From NCBI GenBank assembly GCA_046292345.1, contig JBKBRC010000030.1, forward strand, positions 1 to 30,507: a stretch of DNA of 30,507 bases, read 5' to 3'. This stretch comes from JBKBRC01 sp046292345 (GTDB lineage: Bacteria > Bacteroidota > Rhodothermia > Rhodothermales > Rubricoccaceae). The position numbers and the translations under genes are program-made. This document shows, in pieces, positions 16,316-22,968 of the stretch (positions within the stretch are counted from its first letter, which is position 1; every line of letters starts with the position of its first letter). Below the pieces are notes generated by a model, which was not told the origin of the DNA, did not search any database, and saw nothing but the letters and a program-made list of their open reading frames with translations.

Positions 16316-17851
16316 TCAGCAGCAGGAGGCGCCGTTGGCAGCGCCGCCGCCGCAGCAGGAGCTGGCCGCCGGAGCAGGATCGAGGTACTTCGCGGCGAGC
16401 TCGAGCATGGCGCGGGCGGGGGCGTCTTTGACCCCCTGTGCCGTGTTCACGGCCCGGATCATGTCCTCGCGCGAGACGCCGAGCTTGCGCGCGCGGTCGT
16501 AGTGGAAGCGGAAGCACGGCTCGCAGTTCGACGCAACGGCGGCCCCGATCGCCACGAGTTCGGCCACCTGCGGGGTGAAGAGCGAGAGGCCCATCTCGGC
16601 GCCCGCCGGGGCGTCTGCCGGGGCGTCTGCCGGGGCGTCTGCCGGGGCGTCTGCCGGGGCGTCTGCCGGGGCGTCTGCCGGGGCGCTGGCCGGCGTCTCG
16701 CCACTGCCGAGGCCCGCCATGGCCGCAAGTTCGCGGCGCGAGGGGTAGTGGCCCTTGCTTACGACCTCGCCGTCGCGCACGATGAGCGGGAGCACGTCCA
16801 TGCCCTCACGGTTGATGGCGTCGTAGACGAGCGGCTCGTCGACGAACGCGTCGGGGGTCTGGCTGAGGTTGAAGCGGTGGACCTCCACGCCCCCGTCGGC
16901 GAGGGCCTTCAGGTCGGCGGCGAACTGGACGAGGGCCTCGTCGGGGTCGGGTCCGCAGAGGCCGGTGGAGCAGCACATGGCGGGCTCGTAGATGCGAAGC
17001 GTGGGCATGGCGGTGGGGGCGTTGGCAGGGGCGGTCGCGCCGGAGCGAGGGGGCGCGTCGGCGGCAGGGGGTGGGAGCGGGAGGGCAGGACGAACGCCGC
17101 GGACGGTCACGCTGCGGAGCGGCGCGGCGGCGCCGTTGGGAAGGAGGCCTTCAGGCAAGGCGAGAGGGCGCTCGGCGACGACCGCGACGTGCTCGAAGCC
17201 GGCCTCGGTGAGCAGGCGGAGGTAGGCCTCCTGCTCGAGCGTGCCGGCGACGCAGCCGGCGTGAAGCTCGGCCGACTGGCGGACCGCCTCCGGCAGCGCG
17301 CCGCGGCTGACGACGTCGGAGATGCAGAAGTGCCCGCCCGGACGGAGTACGCGCGCCATCTCGGCGAAGGCCCGCGCCTTGTCCGGCACAAGGTTGAGCA
17401 CGCAGTTAGAGATCACCACGTCCACGCTCGCGTCCGGGAACGGGAGCGCCTCGATGTCGCCGTGCGCGAAGTGCACGTTGGTGTAGCCGAGTTCCGCCGC
17501 GTTCCGGCGCGCCTTCTCGACCATCTCCGGCGTGAAGTCCACGCCGAGCACCCGGCCGGTCTGGCCGACGAGGCGACGGGCGACGAAGGCGTCGAGCCCG
17601 GCGCCGGCGCCGAGGTCAAGCACGGTCTGGCCCTCGGCGAGCCCGGCGTGCTCGACCGGCAGCCCGCAGCCGAGCTTGAGGTCGGCGTCGGGCACGTAGC
17701 CCTCGACGCCGTCGTAGGCGTCGCCGATCATGTTGATGCCGATCACGTCGGTCTCGCCGGAGAGGCCGCTGCAGCAGAGCGTCTCGCCGCGGGCCACGGC
17801 GGCGTACTTGTCGCGAACGGTGGCGCGGAGCGCCTCGGAGGTCGGGGGCAT
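16316..17851 (-). CDS. ArsM-ArsD-AhpD-like triple fusion
   Basis: A 511-residue protein with three parts. Residues 1-257 are an ArsM-type As(III) SAM methyltransferase: CC26-27, LGCGLP (C62), SAM motif VLDLGAGAGLDAF (77-89), SNCVLNL (149-155) and C200. Residues 282-382 are ArsD, the As(III) chaperone for ArsA, with its C293-C294/C299 site in AMCCSTGLCG. A Pro/Ala linker with seven ADAP-like units follows, then at 421-490 an AhpD/carboxymuconolactone decarboxylase-like domain with C443-x2-C446 and His450, and a Cys-rich tail (CCGGG...SCC). The ATG at 17851 follows the arsR stop by ten bases; a GTG at 17878 would add nine residues and overlap arsR. All parts seem intact, so a working multifunctional protein is likely. 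Confidence 0.92.
   Translation of the reverse strand: MPPTSEALRATVRDKYAAVARGETLCCSGLSGETDVIGINMIGDAYDGVEGYVPDADLKLGCGLPVEHAGLAEGQTVLDLGAGAGLDAFVARRLVGQTGRVLGVDFTPEMVEKARRNAAELGYTNVHFAHGDIEALPFPDASVDVVISNCVLNLVPDKARAFAEMARVLRPGGHFCISDVVSRGALPEAVRQSAELHAGCVAGTLEQEAYLRLLTEAGFEHVAVVAERPLALPEGLLPNGAAAPLRSVTVRGVRPALPLPPPAADAPPRSGATAPANAPTAMPTLRIYEPAMCCSTGLCGPDPDEALVQFAADLKALADGGVEVHRFNLSQTPDAFVDEPLVYDAINREGMDVLPLIVRDGEVVSKGHYPSRRELAAMAGLGSGETPASAPADAPADAPADAPADAPADAPADAPAGAEMGLSLFTPQVAELVAIGAAVASNCEPCFRFHYDRARKLGVSREDMIRAVNTAQGVKDAPARAMLELAAKYLDPAPAASSCCGGGAANGASCC
16611..16682. repeat. 12-bp tandem repeat, six units, coding the ADAP linker
   Basis: Six perfect copies of GCGTCTGCCGGG lie head to tail. 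On the minus strand they encode the Ala-Asp-Ala-Pro linker between the ArsD and AhpD-like domains. The units are identical even at third codon positions, which points to recent expansion. Confidence 0.97.
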
Positions 17852-17861
17852 GATGGGGGGA

Positions 17862-18212
17862 TCAGCAGCAGCCGGCACCGGCTACGCAGGGCGTGGTTCC
17901 GCTGGCGAGCGTCTGGCCGAAGAACGCGTCGAAGCGGTCGCGGAGGCGAGCGAGCGCCTCGCGGTCGAGGCAGTAGCAGACGCGAGGCCCGTCGACCTCG
18001 CCCTGGATGAGGCCGGCGGCCTTGAGCACCTTGAGGTGCTGCGAGACGGTCGCCTGCGCCAGCGGGAGCGCGTCCACGAGGTCGCCGCAGAGGCACGTGT
18101 CCCGCATGGCGAGGTGCTCGAGGATGGCCAGCCGGGCCGGATGGCCGAGCGCCTTGGCCTGCTCGGCGAGCAGCGCGAGGGCTTCGGGGAAGAGGTCGGT
18201 CTTGGCTAGCAC
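17862..18212 (-). CDS. arsR: ArsR-family arsenic-responsive repressor
   Basis: A 116-residue winged-helix DNA-binding repressor. The helix-turn-helix is ALPLAQATVSQHLKVLKAAGL, preceded by DTCLCGDLV, where Cys40 and Cys42 match the As(III) sensor site (ELCVCDL) of plasmid ArsR. The wing (GPRVCYCLD) has two more cysteines and the C terminus ends in AGAGCC, which may add metalloid ligands. The start is a GTG at 18212 giving V/M-LAKTDLFPEAL; the open frame continues far upstream into unrelated repeat and transporter-fragment sequence. It heads the arsenic operon and probably represses it from the adjacent AT-rich site. Confidence 0.92.
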   Translation of the reverse strand: MLAKTDLFPEALALLAEQAKALGHPARLAILEHLAMRDTCLCGDLVDALPLAQATVSQHLKVLKAAGLIQGEVDGPRVCYCLDREALARLRDRFDAFFGQTLASGTTPCVAGAGCC

Positions 18213-18228
18213 GGGGGCAGGGCGCTGT

Positions 18229-18270
18229 GGGGCCTGTCTGTATCGAACAGGGGCCTGTCTGTATCGAACA
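18229..18270. repeat. 21-bp tandem duplication in the arsR leader
   Basis: Two perfect copies of a 21-mer ending in CTGTCTGTATCGAACA (18229-18249 and 18250-18270) lie directly upstream of the arsR GTG. They abut the dyad described next. Confidence 0.95.
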
Positions 18271-18286
18271 TCGAATTTATACGATG
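18269..18286. promoter_or_regulatory. Candidate ArsR operator/promoter
   Basis: CATCG-AATTTATA-CGATG is a 5-bp inverted repeat around an AT-only octamer, one of the few AT-rich spots in this part of the window. It lies 57-74 bp upstream of the arsR start on the correct side. A dyad with an AT core near arsR fits an ArsR operator overlapping a -10 element, but no transcription data exist. Confidence 0.45.
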
Positions 18287-18315
18287 AGAGGGAAAAGGTT
18301 CGGCCGGTCCCGTGT

Positions 18316-18348
18316 TCGTTGCGTGAAGAAACGCTCGTTGCGTGAAGA
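18316..18348. repeat. Direct repeat, 14 bp twice, period 19
   Basis: TCGTTGCGTGAAGA occurs at 18316-18329 and 18335-18348. Together with the neighbouring 18-bp and 21-bp repeats it makes the arsR upstream region a cluster of micro-duplications. Confidence 0.9.
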
Positions 18349-18359
18349 GCCTGCGCTGT

Positions 18360-18431
18360 GCGCCACGCCAGCGGGTTGCGCCACGCCAGCGGGTTGCGCC
18401 ACGCCAGCGGGTTGCGCCACGCCAGCGGGTT
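18360..18431. repeat. 18-bp tandem repeat, four units
   Basis: Four perfect copies of GCGCCACGCCAGCGGGTT. On the minus strand they translate as NPLAWR repeats at the end of the TauE/SafE-like fragment, so the expansion sits at that fragment's decayed 3' end. Confidence 0.97.
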
Positions 18432-18753
18432 GATGGCCGCGACCATCGCGAGGGCGGCCGTCCCCCGCCTGGCCCACCGCGCGGGCAGGCGCCGCGTGCC
18501 GAGGCGGCTCCCGGACTGCCCCCCGGGCAGCACCGCTGCAAACAGCGGAGCGCAGGCGAGCGTGGCCCACGGGACGGCGAGCCACGCGGCCTTGCCGGCC
18601 AGGCCGGCGAGCGAATTGAGCAGGATGAACAGGCTGGCCGTTGCTGCGATCTGCCGGGTCGGCCCCCACCGTATCAGCCCCCACCGTATCAGCCTCCACC
18701 GTATCAGGTGGAGCACGGGCGTGAGAAAGACCCCTCCGCCGATGCCCACGACG
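18432..18753 (-). pseudogene. 3' fragment of a TauE/SafE-type membrane transporter gene
   Basis: On the minus strand the frame reads GIGGGVFLTPVLHL, then after a short repeat TRQIAATASLFILLNS-LAGLAGKA and later SGSRLGTRRLPARWARR. This matches the C-terminal half of TauE/SafE-like (DUF81) permeases, whose second repeat begins with a G-x-G-G-G motif and ends with GSRLG. The N-terminal half is missing: the sequence just upstream is moaE. A 15-bp triplicate interrupts the first helix with extra LIRWG units. A truncated, non-functional remnant is the best reading. The frame happens to stay open into arsR. Confidence 0.7.
18663..18707. repeat. 15-bp tandem repeat, three units
   Basis: CCCCCACCGTATCAG appears twice perfectly and a third time with one change (18663-18677, 18678-18692, 18693-18707). 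It adds LIRWG units inside the transporter fragment where relatives have only one. Confidence 0.95.
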
Positions 18754-18955
18754 CCGCTGCTGCGCCTCGTCCAGAATCCGCTCGCTCTCCTGTTCGGCGA
18801 GCGCAGCGTACGCCCGGTACTCCAGCGCGGTCACGGCGCGGCGGTCATTGTATCGCGAGCCAGCCCTCGAAGGCGACAAAACCACCGGCGTCGTCAGAGG
18901 CGAGCGAGGCGCGGCAAGCGGCGGGACCGACCGGGACGTCGGTGAGGCGAAACAC
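18754..18955 (-). pseudogene. moaE: Truncated and frameshifted moaE (molybdopterin synthase large subunit)
   Basis: From a GTG at 18955 the minus strand encodes VFRLTDVPVGPAACRASLA then GGFVAFEGWLA, a clear MoaE N terminus. The frame then hits a TGA, but a shifted frame continues with YNDRRAVTALEYRAYAAL and SERILDEAQQR, also MoaE. After about 65 residues homology ends and the transporter fragment begins, so the C-terminal half with the catalytic Lys region is missing. It sits directly behind moaD, its normal partner. Either this copy is dead or the region is misassembled; MoaE should exist elsewhere if the molybdoenzyme works. Confidence 0.75.
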
Positions 18956-18956
18956 G

Positions 18957-19205
18957 TCAGCCCCCCGCCGTCGGCGTCATGAACGCGACTGCGTCGCCGT
19001 CCTGCAGGTCGGTATCCCACCCGGCGAAGGCGTCGCTGATGGCGACTCGCAGGGAGACCGGCGCGAGCCGGGGACGACGATGGCAGGCCGAGCTTGTCGT
19101 AGAGCGCGCGGGGCGGGCCGCCTCGGTGATGACCGCCTCGCGGTCGGCCTCGCGGGCGTCGCGGAACTGCGCGAAGTAGTGGTGGACGTCTATGCGCCCG
19201 GTCAT
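18957..19205 (-). CDS. moaD: MoaD-like sulfur carrier with internal compensating frameshifts
   Basis: An 82-residue ubiquitin-fold protein ending in the essential Gly-Gly (TPTAGG), which in MoaD is thiocarboxylated and donates sulfur to molybdopterin. The start (MTGRIDVHHYFAQFRDAREA) and the end (LRVAISDAFAGWD...) are normal. In the middle, residues about 34-49 read as non-MoaD sequence (STTSSACHRRP), whereas the frame shifted by one base gives the expected ALYDKLGLP. Two opposite indels, near 19110-19118 and 19055-19065, would explain this and keep the C terminus in frame. It may be a damaged gene or contain sequencing errors. It precedes the moaE remnant by one base and follows the NTPase gene. 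Confidence 0.75.
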   Translation of the reverse strand: MTGRIDVHHYFAQFRDAREADREAVITEAARPARSTTSSACHRRPRLAPVSLRVAISDAFAGWDTDLQDGDAVAFMTPTAGG

Positions 19206-19237
19206 CGGGAGGGAGCGACGTAGCGAGTTGGCGCCCG

Positions 19238-20638
19238 TCAGGTGGTGCGGGGCGGCTCGGCGCGGCGGGCGAGGGCTTCGGACAGGGCGACGGCCGGCCC
19301 CCATACGCCGCGGCGGCGCAGGGCATCGAGCAGCCGCTGCGGGGCGATGAGGCGCACGCCGGCCAGCAGCAGGAAGCCGACGGTCAGCGCACGCATGGCC
19401 GTCCACGCAAGACGCTCGGCGGGCGAGCCAGAGAGCGCGAGGATGAGTAGCACAAGCGCGATGGGCACCCAGAAGCCGGGCCGGACGAGGTCGGCAGCAC
19501 CGGCACGCAGGGCGGCGCGACGGCCGGGCGTCGGGGGGGCTGGGATGCGGCCCGGCCCGCGCTCGAGCGCCTGCTGCACGCGCGCGGGGAGGCGACCGGC
19601 GCGGTAAACGACCAGCGCCGTCGTGCCGGTCACGGCCGCGTACGCGGCGCCCATCAGGGCGAGGAGCACGACGAGGCCGGGAAGTCCCAACCCGAGGTGC
19701 GCCTCGGCAAAGGCGGCGACGGCCTCGTAGGCGCGCAGGAGTTCGTCGCCCACCAGCAGCCACTGCAAGGCGATACCCTGCAGGGCGGCCCACGAGCCCA
19801 CGAGCGCTCCCGCAACGAACACGCCGGGCACGCTCCAGCCGAGGACTCCCACGCCGCTACCGAAGAGCAGTCCTTGCATGGCAATGGCCAGCATCGGGCG
19901 GAGCCGGCTGCCCGCGGGCGAGAGCGCCTTGAGCCCGGCCGAGAGGAACGCCACCCACACCACCCGGCTGCGGCGGCCCAGGCCCCGTGCTGCCTCGGTC
20001 ATCACGCCCGCCTGGGTGCTGGAGAGCAGAAGCCCGCGCGCCGGCACGATGCCGCCATGGAGCGCCGCGCCCACGGTGGCCTCGATGCCGCCCGCGCCCG
20101 CGCCGAAAAGCCCCACCCGCGCCCAGTCGTCGAACTCGAGGCAGAGCGCTTGCAGGGTCTCCTCCGCGTCAGGCGCGTCGGCGCGGACGACGCGGTCGAA
20201 GGACGCGCCGAGTTGGGCCTCGACCTCGGCCAGAACGTCCTCGCGCACGGAGGCGACTACGAGCGACGGCCGCGCCGCGACGACGCTCGGCCAGAGCGGG
20301 GCCAGCCCGCCGCCCCGCGCCTCGAGCCGCCCGAGCTCGTCGAGCACGAGGAGGTGCGGACGTGGCCCCCCGGCGAGGCGCTCGGCCCAGGTCCGCGCCG
20401 CAATCCAGCCGGTCTCGTGGAAGTGGTAGCCGCTCCCCTCCCGTTCGGCCAGGAGCGTGCGCGTACCCTCGGGCAGCACCTCGAGCACATAGCGCGCCGC
20501 GCCCGGCCCCCGCTCGCCCTCGGCGTGCGCCACGAGCCCGGTCACGCGGCGGCTCCGTGCCTCGGTCCAAACCGCGAGGCGGGTCAGCAGCGTGGTTTTG
20601 CCCGCACCCGGCGGGCCGGTGACGGCGATTCGAAGCAT
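19238..20638 (-). CDS. THEP1-like NTPase fused to a membrane domain
   Basis: A 466-residue protein. Residues 1-170 look like a THEP1-type nucleoside-triphosphatase: Walker A GPPGAGKTT at 8-16, and a Walker B region LLVLDELGRLE near 107-117, followed by ASVREDVL. From about residue 220 on there are about six hydrophobic helices (for example MLAIAMQGLLFGSGVGVLGW, LVVLLALMGAAYAAV, WVPIALVLLILALSG). I do not recognise the membrane part. The start at 20638 gives MLRIAVTGPPGAGK directly; the frame upstream is a mobBA shadow. It lies four bases after mobBA and 32 before moaD, so a role near molybdenum cofactor assembly or transport is inferred from position only. Confidence 0.75.
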   Translation of the reverse strand: MLRIAVTGPPGAGKTTLLTRLAVWTEARSRRVTGLVAHAEGERGPGAARYVLEVLPEGTRTLLAEREGSGYHFHETGWIAARTWAERLAGGPRPHLLVLDELGRLEARGGGLAPLWPSVVAARPSLVVASVREDVLAEVEAQLGASFDRVVRADAPDAEETLQALCLEFDDWARVGLFGAGAGGIEATVGAALHGGIVPARGLLLSSTQAGVMTEAARGLGRRSRVVWVAFLSAGLKALSPAGSRLRPMLAIAMQGLLFGSGVGVLGWSVPGVFVAGALVGSWAALQGIALQWLLVGDELLRAYEAVAAFAEAHLGLGLPGLVVLLALMGAAYAAVTGTTALVVYRAGRLPARVQQALERGPGRIPAPPTPGRRAALRAGAADLVRPGFWVPIALVLLILALSGSPAERLAWTAMRALTVGFLLLAGVRLIAPQRLLDALRRRGVWGPAVALSEALARRAEPPRTT

Positions 20639-20642
20639 GGCG

Positions 20643-21758
20643 TCAGCGGCTCCCCGCGAGAGCGTCGCGCGCGGCGGCGTAGTCGTCAGGCGTGTTCGCG
20701 TTGTCGAGGGCACGCCGATCGGGAAGGTCGAGGAGCGCGGGGACGGACTCGAGGAGCACCTTTCGCGGACACGCGATCCCGAGGCCGGCGGCCTGGAGGA
20801 GGCGCTGGCGGGCGCGCGGCTCCCAGATGGCGCAGAGCGGTTCGGGCAGCCCTGCGTGGTGGCCCGTCTGACCGCTCCGGAACGCCGTCGCGAGTTTGAG
20901 CTGCTCGCGGCCCGCCACGAGCGCTTCCAGGGTAGGTGCGTCGAGGAACGGGAGGTCGCACGCAGCGACGAGCCATGCCGCTTCGGGGTGCGCGTCCATC
21001 GCCGAGAGGATGCCGGCGGCGGGGCCCCACGGCGGGAAGACGTCCGCGATGGCCTCCGCGCCAGCCGGTGGCTCGACGGCCTGGCCGGGGCGGACGGAGA
21101 GGAACACGCGCTCGCAGACGGCGCCGAGGAGGCGGGCGACGCGGTGCGCCTCGGGCTCGCCGCGGTAGTCGAGCGCCCACTTCGGCCGGCCCATCCGGCT
21201 CGAACGGCCGCCGGCAAGCACGAGCCCGTAGAGCGGCGCGTCGGCGCGGTCGTGGACGTGCGCCTCGATGAGAACGGCGACGCCGTCCACGTCGTCGCGG
21301 TGGAAGAACGGCACGCCGAGGTCAGCGGGCGGCGCGTCCGGGCCGACGACGGCGAGGACGTTCGAGAAGCGGCCGTCGCGGTACTCGCACTCGGCGCGGC
21401 CGTCGACGTCGAGGAGGAGGAGCTTGGGGAGGTCGGAGTGCTTGAAGCCCTCCGCCAGGACGAAGTCGGCGTCGAAGAAGGCGGTGGCGCGCTCGAACCG
21501 GGAGTACGGGAGCGTACTGATGCGGGCGTGGTGGCGGGGGTCGTTGATCATCACCCCGGCCGCGCCCGCCTCCATCGCGGTGTGCGTGTCCTTGCCGGGC
21601 TTGTCCATGTCGAACCGGTGCGCGTCGTGCTTGACGAATCCGACGCGGAAGCGGCCCGCCCAGCGGGCGAGCAGCTTGGCCGCGAGCGTCGTCTTGCCCG
21701 AACCCGAATAGCCGCAGAGGGCGACTTCGAACGGGTGGTAGGTGAAGCGGTGGGGCAT
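20643..21758 (-). CDS. mobBA: MobB-MobA fusion, molybdopterin guanine dinucleotide synthesis
   Basis: A 371-residue cytoplasmic fusion. Residues 1-165 are MobB, a GTP-binding adaptor, with P-loop GYSGSGKTT at 16-24 and VKHDAHRFDMDKPGKDTH. From about 177 MobA follows, the guanylyltransferase that attaches GMP to molybdopterin, with LAGGRSSRMGRPK at 181-193 and ACDLPFLDA. MGD is the cofactor form used by DMSO-reductase-family enzymes such as the one encoded at 24686-27922, which fits the context. It lies 28 bp after moeA and four bases before the NTPase gene. Confidence 0.92.
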   Translation of the reverse strand: MPHRFTYHPFEVALCGYSGSGKTTLAAKLLARWAGRFRVGFVKHDAHRFDMDKPGKDTHTAMEAGAAGVMINDPRHHARISTLPYSRFERATAFFDADFVLAEGFKHSDLPKLLLLDVDGRAECEYRDGRFSNVLAVVGPDAPPADLGVPFFHRDDVDGVAVLIEAHVHDRADAPLYGLVLAGGRSSRMGRPKWALDYRGEPEAHRVARLLGAVCERVFLSVRPGQAVEPPAGAEAIADVFPPWGPAAGILSAMDAHPEAAWLVAACDLPFLDAPTLEALVAGREQLKLATAFRSGQTGHHAGLPEPLCAIWEPRARQRLLQAAGLGIACPRKVLLESVPALLDLPDRRALDNANTPDDYAAARDALAGSR

Positions 21759-21786
21759 CGGGGTCGCGTGGGGCGGGGCGAGCCGG

Positions 21787-22968
21787 TCAGCGGCCGGGCC
21801 ACGGGCGAAAGAGGACCGGGCCGGGGGCGCTTTGCGAGAACGGTACCTCGGCGAGCCCGTCGCTCGGGAGCAGCGAGAGCACGTCGCCCGAGCCGTTCGT
21901 CGGGACCGGGTGCGCCTCGAGGCCCTCGCGGCGTACGGCTACGAAGTGCGTGAAGTCGTTCTTGCGGGGCGGCAGTGCCGTGAGGCGCACAGCGCAGGAA
22001 GGCAACGCATCGGCTCCCTCGCGTCGGGCGAGGAAGGGTAGCACGTAGCGAACGAGGCACACGAGCGCCGAGACGGGGTTGCCCAGCAGCCCGAACGCCG
22101 CCCGGCCGTCGCCGGTCACGCCGAACCACAGCGGCTTGCCCGGCTTCTGCCGGACCTTGTGGAAGACGACGCGCACACCCGCCTCGGCGAGGAGTTCGGG
22201 CACGCGGTCGTAGCGCCCGGCCGAGACGCCCCCGGAGAGCAGCAGCACGTCGGTTTCGAGGCCGGTGCGGATCGCGGCGCGGAGCGCGTCGGGGTCGTCG
22301 CGGACGAGAGCGGGCGGCGGGGCGTCGTAGCCGGCGAGCGCGAGCGCGGCGGCGAGCGCCGGCCCGTTCGAGGCGCGGATCTGGTGCGGGAGTACGGGCG
22401 CGCCGGGCGGGACGAGCTCGTCGCCGGTGGCGAGGATGGCCAGGCGTGGGCGCGCGGCGACGCGCACCGCGGCGCACCCGGCCGAGGCGAGCGCAGCCAC
22501 GTGTGCCGGTCCGATGCGCACGCCGGCGCCGAGCACGAGGCTGCCGGCGGCGCCGTCGGCGCCGCGCGCATGGACGTTCTGGTGGGGACGCACGGCCGCC
22601 GCGTCGGTCAGCGTGGCCGTTCCCGCCTCGAGGCGCAGCGCCTCGTAGGGCACGACGGCGTCAGCCCCGAGCGGGAGCGCGGCTCCGGTCATGACCTCTA
22701 CGCACGCGCCGCTGTCGGGGAGCGTGTGCGGCGGCTCGCCGGCGGCCTGTACCGAGGCTACGCGGAAGCGCACGGCGCCGGCCCGGACGGCGGCCGAGGC
22801 GAGCGCCACGCCGTCCATCGCCACGCGGTCGAAGGGCGGCAGGTCGCGCTCGGCTGTGGCGCGCTCGCGGAGTACGCGCCCGGCGGCCCGCGCAAGCGGC
22901 ACGCGCTCGGCGCCGAGCGGGTCGGCGTGCGCGTGGAGGAGTCGGTCGGCGTCGGCGACGGAGATCAC
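21787..22968 (-). CDS. moeA: Molybdopterin molybdenumtransferase MoeA
   Basis: A 393-residue cytoplasmic enzyme that inserts molybdate into adenylated molybdopterin. It has the family's domain order: PPFDRVAMDGVAL, EVMTGAALPLGADAVVP, ILATGDELVPPG, LLSGGVSAGRYD, HKVRQKPGKPLWFG and LLGNPVSAL. Length is normal. The GTG at 22968 is preferred because it overlaps the previous gene's TGA as GTGA, implying translational coupling; the longer frame to 23412 overlaps that gene entirely. Confidence 0.94.
   Translation of the reverse strand: MISVADADRLLHAHADPLGAERVPLARAAGRVLRERATAERDLPPFDRVAMDGVALASAAVRAGAVRFRVASVQAAGEPPHTLPDSGACVEVMTGAALPLGADAVVPYEALRLEAGTATLTDAAAVRPHQNVHARGADGAAGSLVLGAGVRIGPAHVAALASAGCAAVRVAARPRLAILATGDELVPPGAPVLPHQIRASNGPALAAALALAGYDAPPPALVRDDPDALRAAIRTGLETDVLLLSGGVSAGRYDRVPELLAEAGVRVVFHKVRQKPGKPLWFGVTGDGRAAFGLLGNPVSALVCLVRYVLPFLARREGADALPSCAVRLTALPPRKNDFTHFVAVRREGLEAHPVPTNGSGDVLSLLPSDGLAEVPFSQSAPGPVLFRPWPGR

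Noticed and set aside
15077..18010. 977-codon plus-strand open frame
   Set aside because: It is the antisense shadow of arsA, the fusion gene and arsR, with an unbalanced composition.
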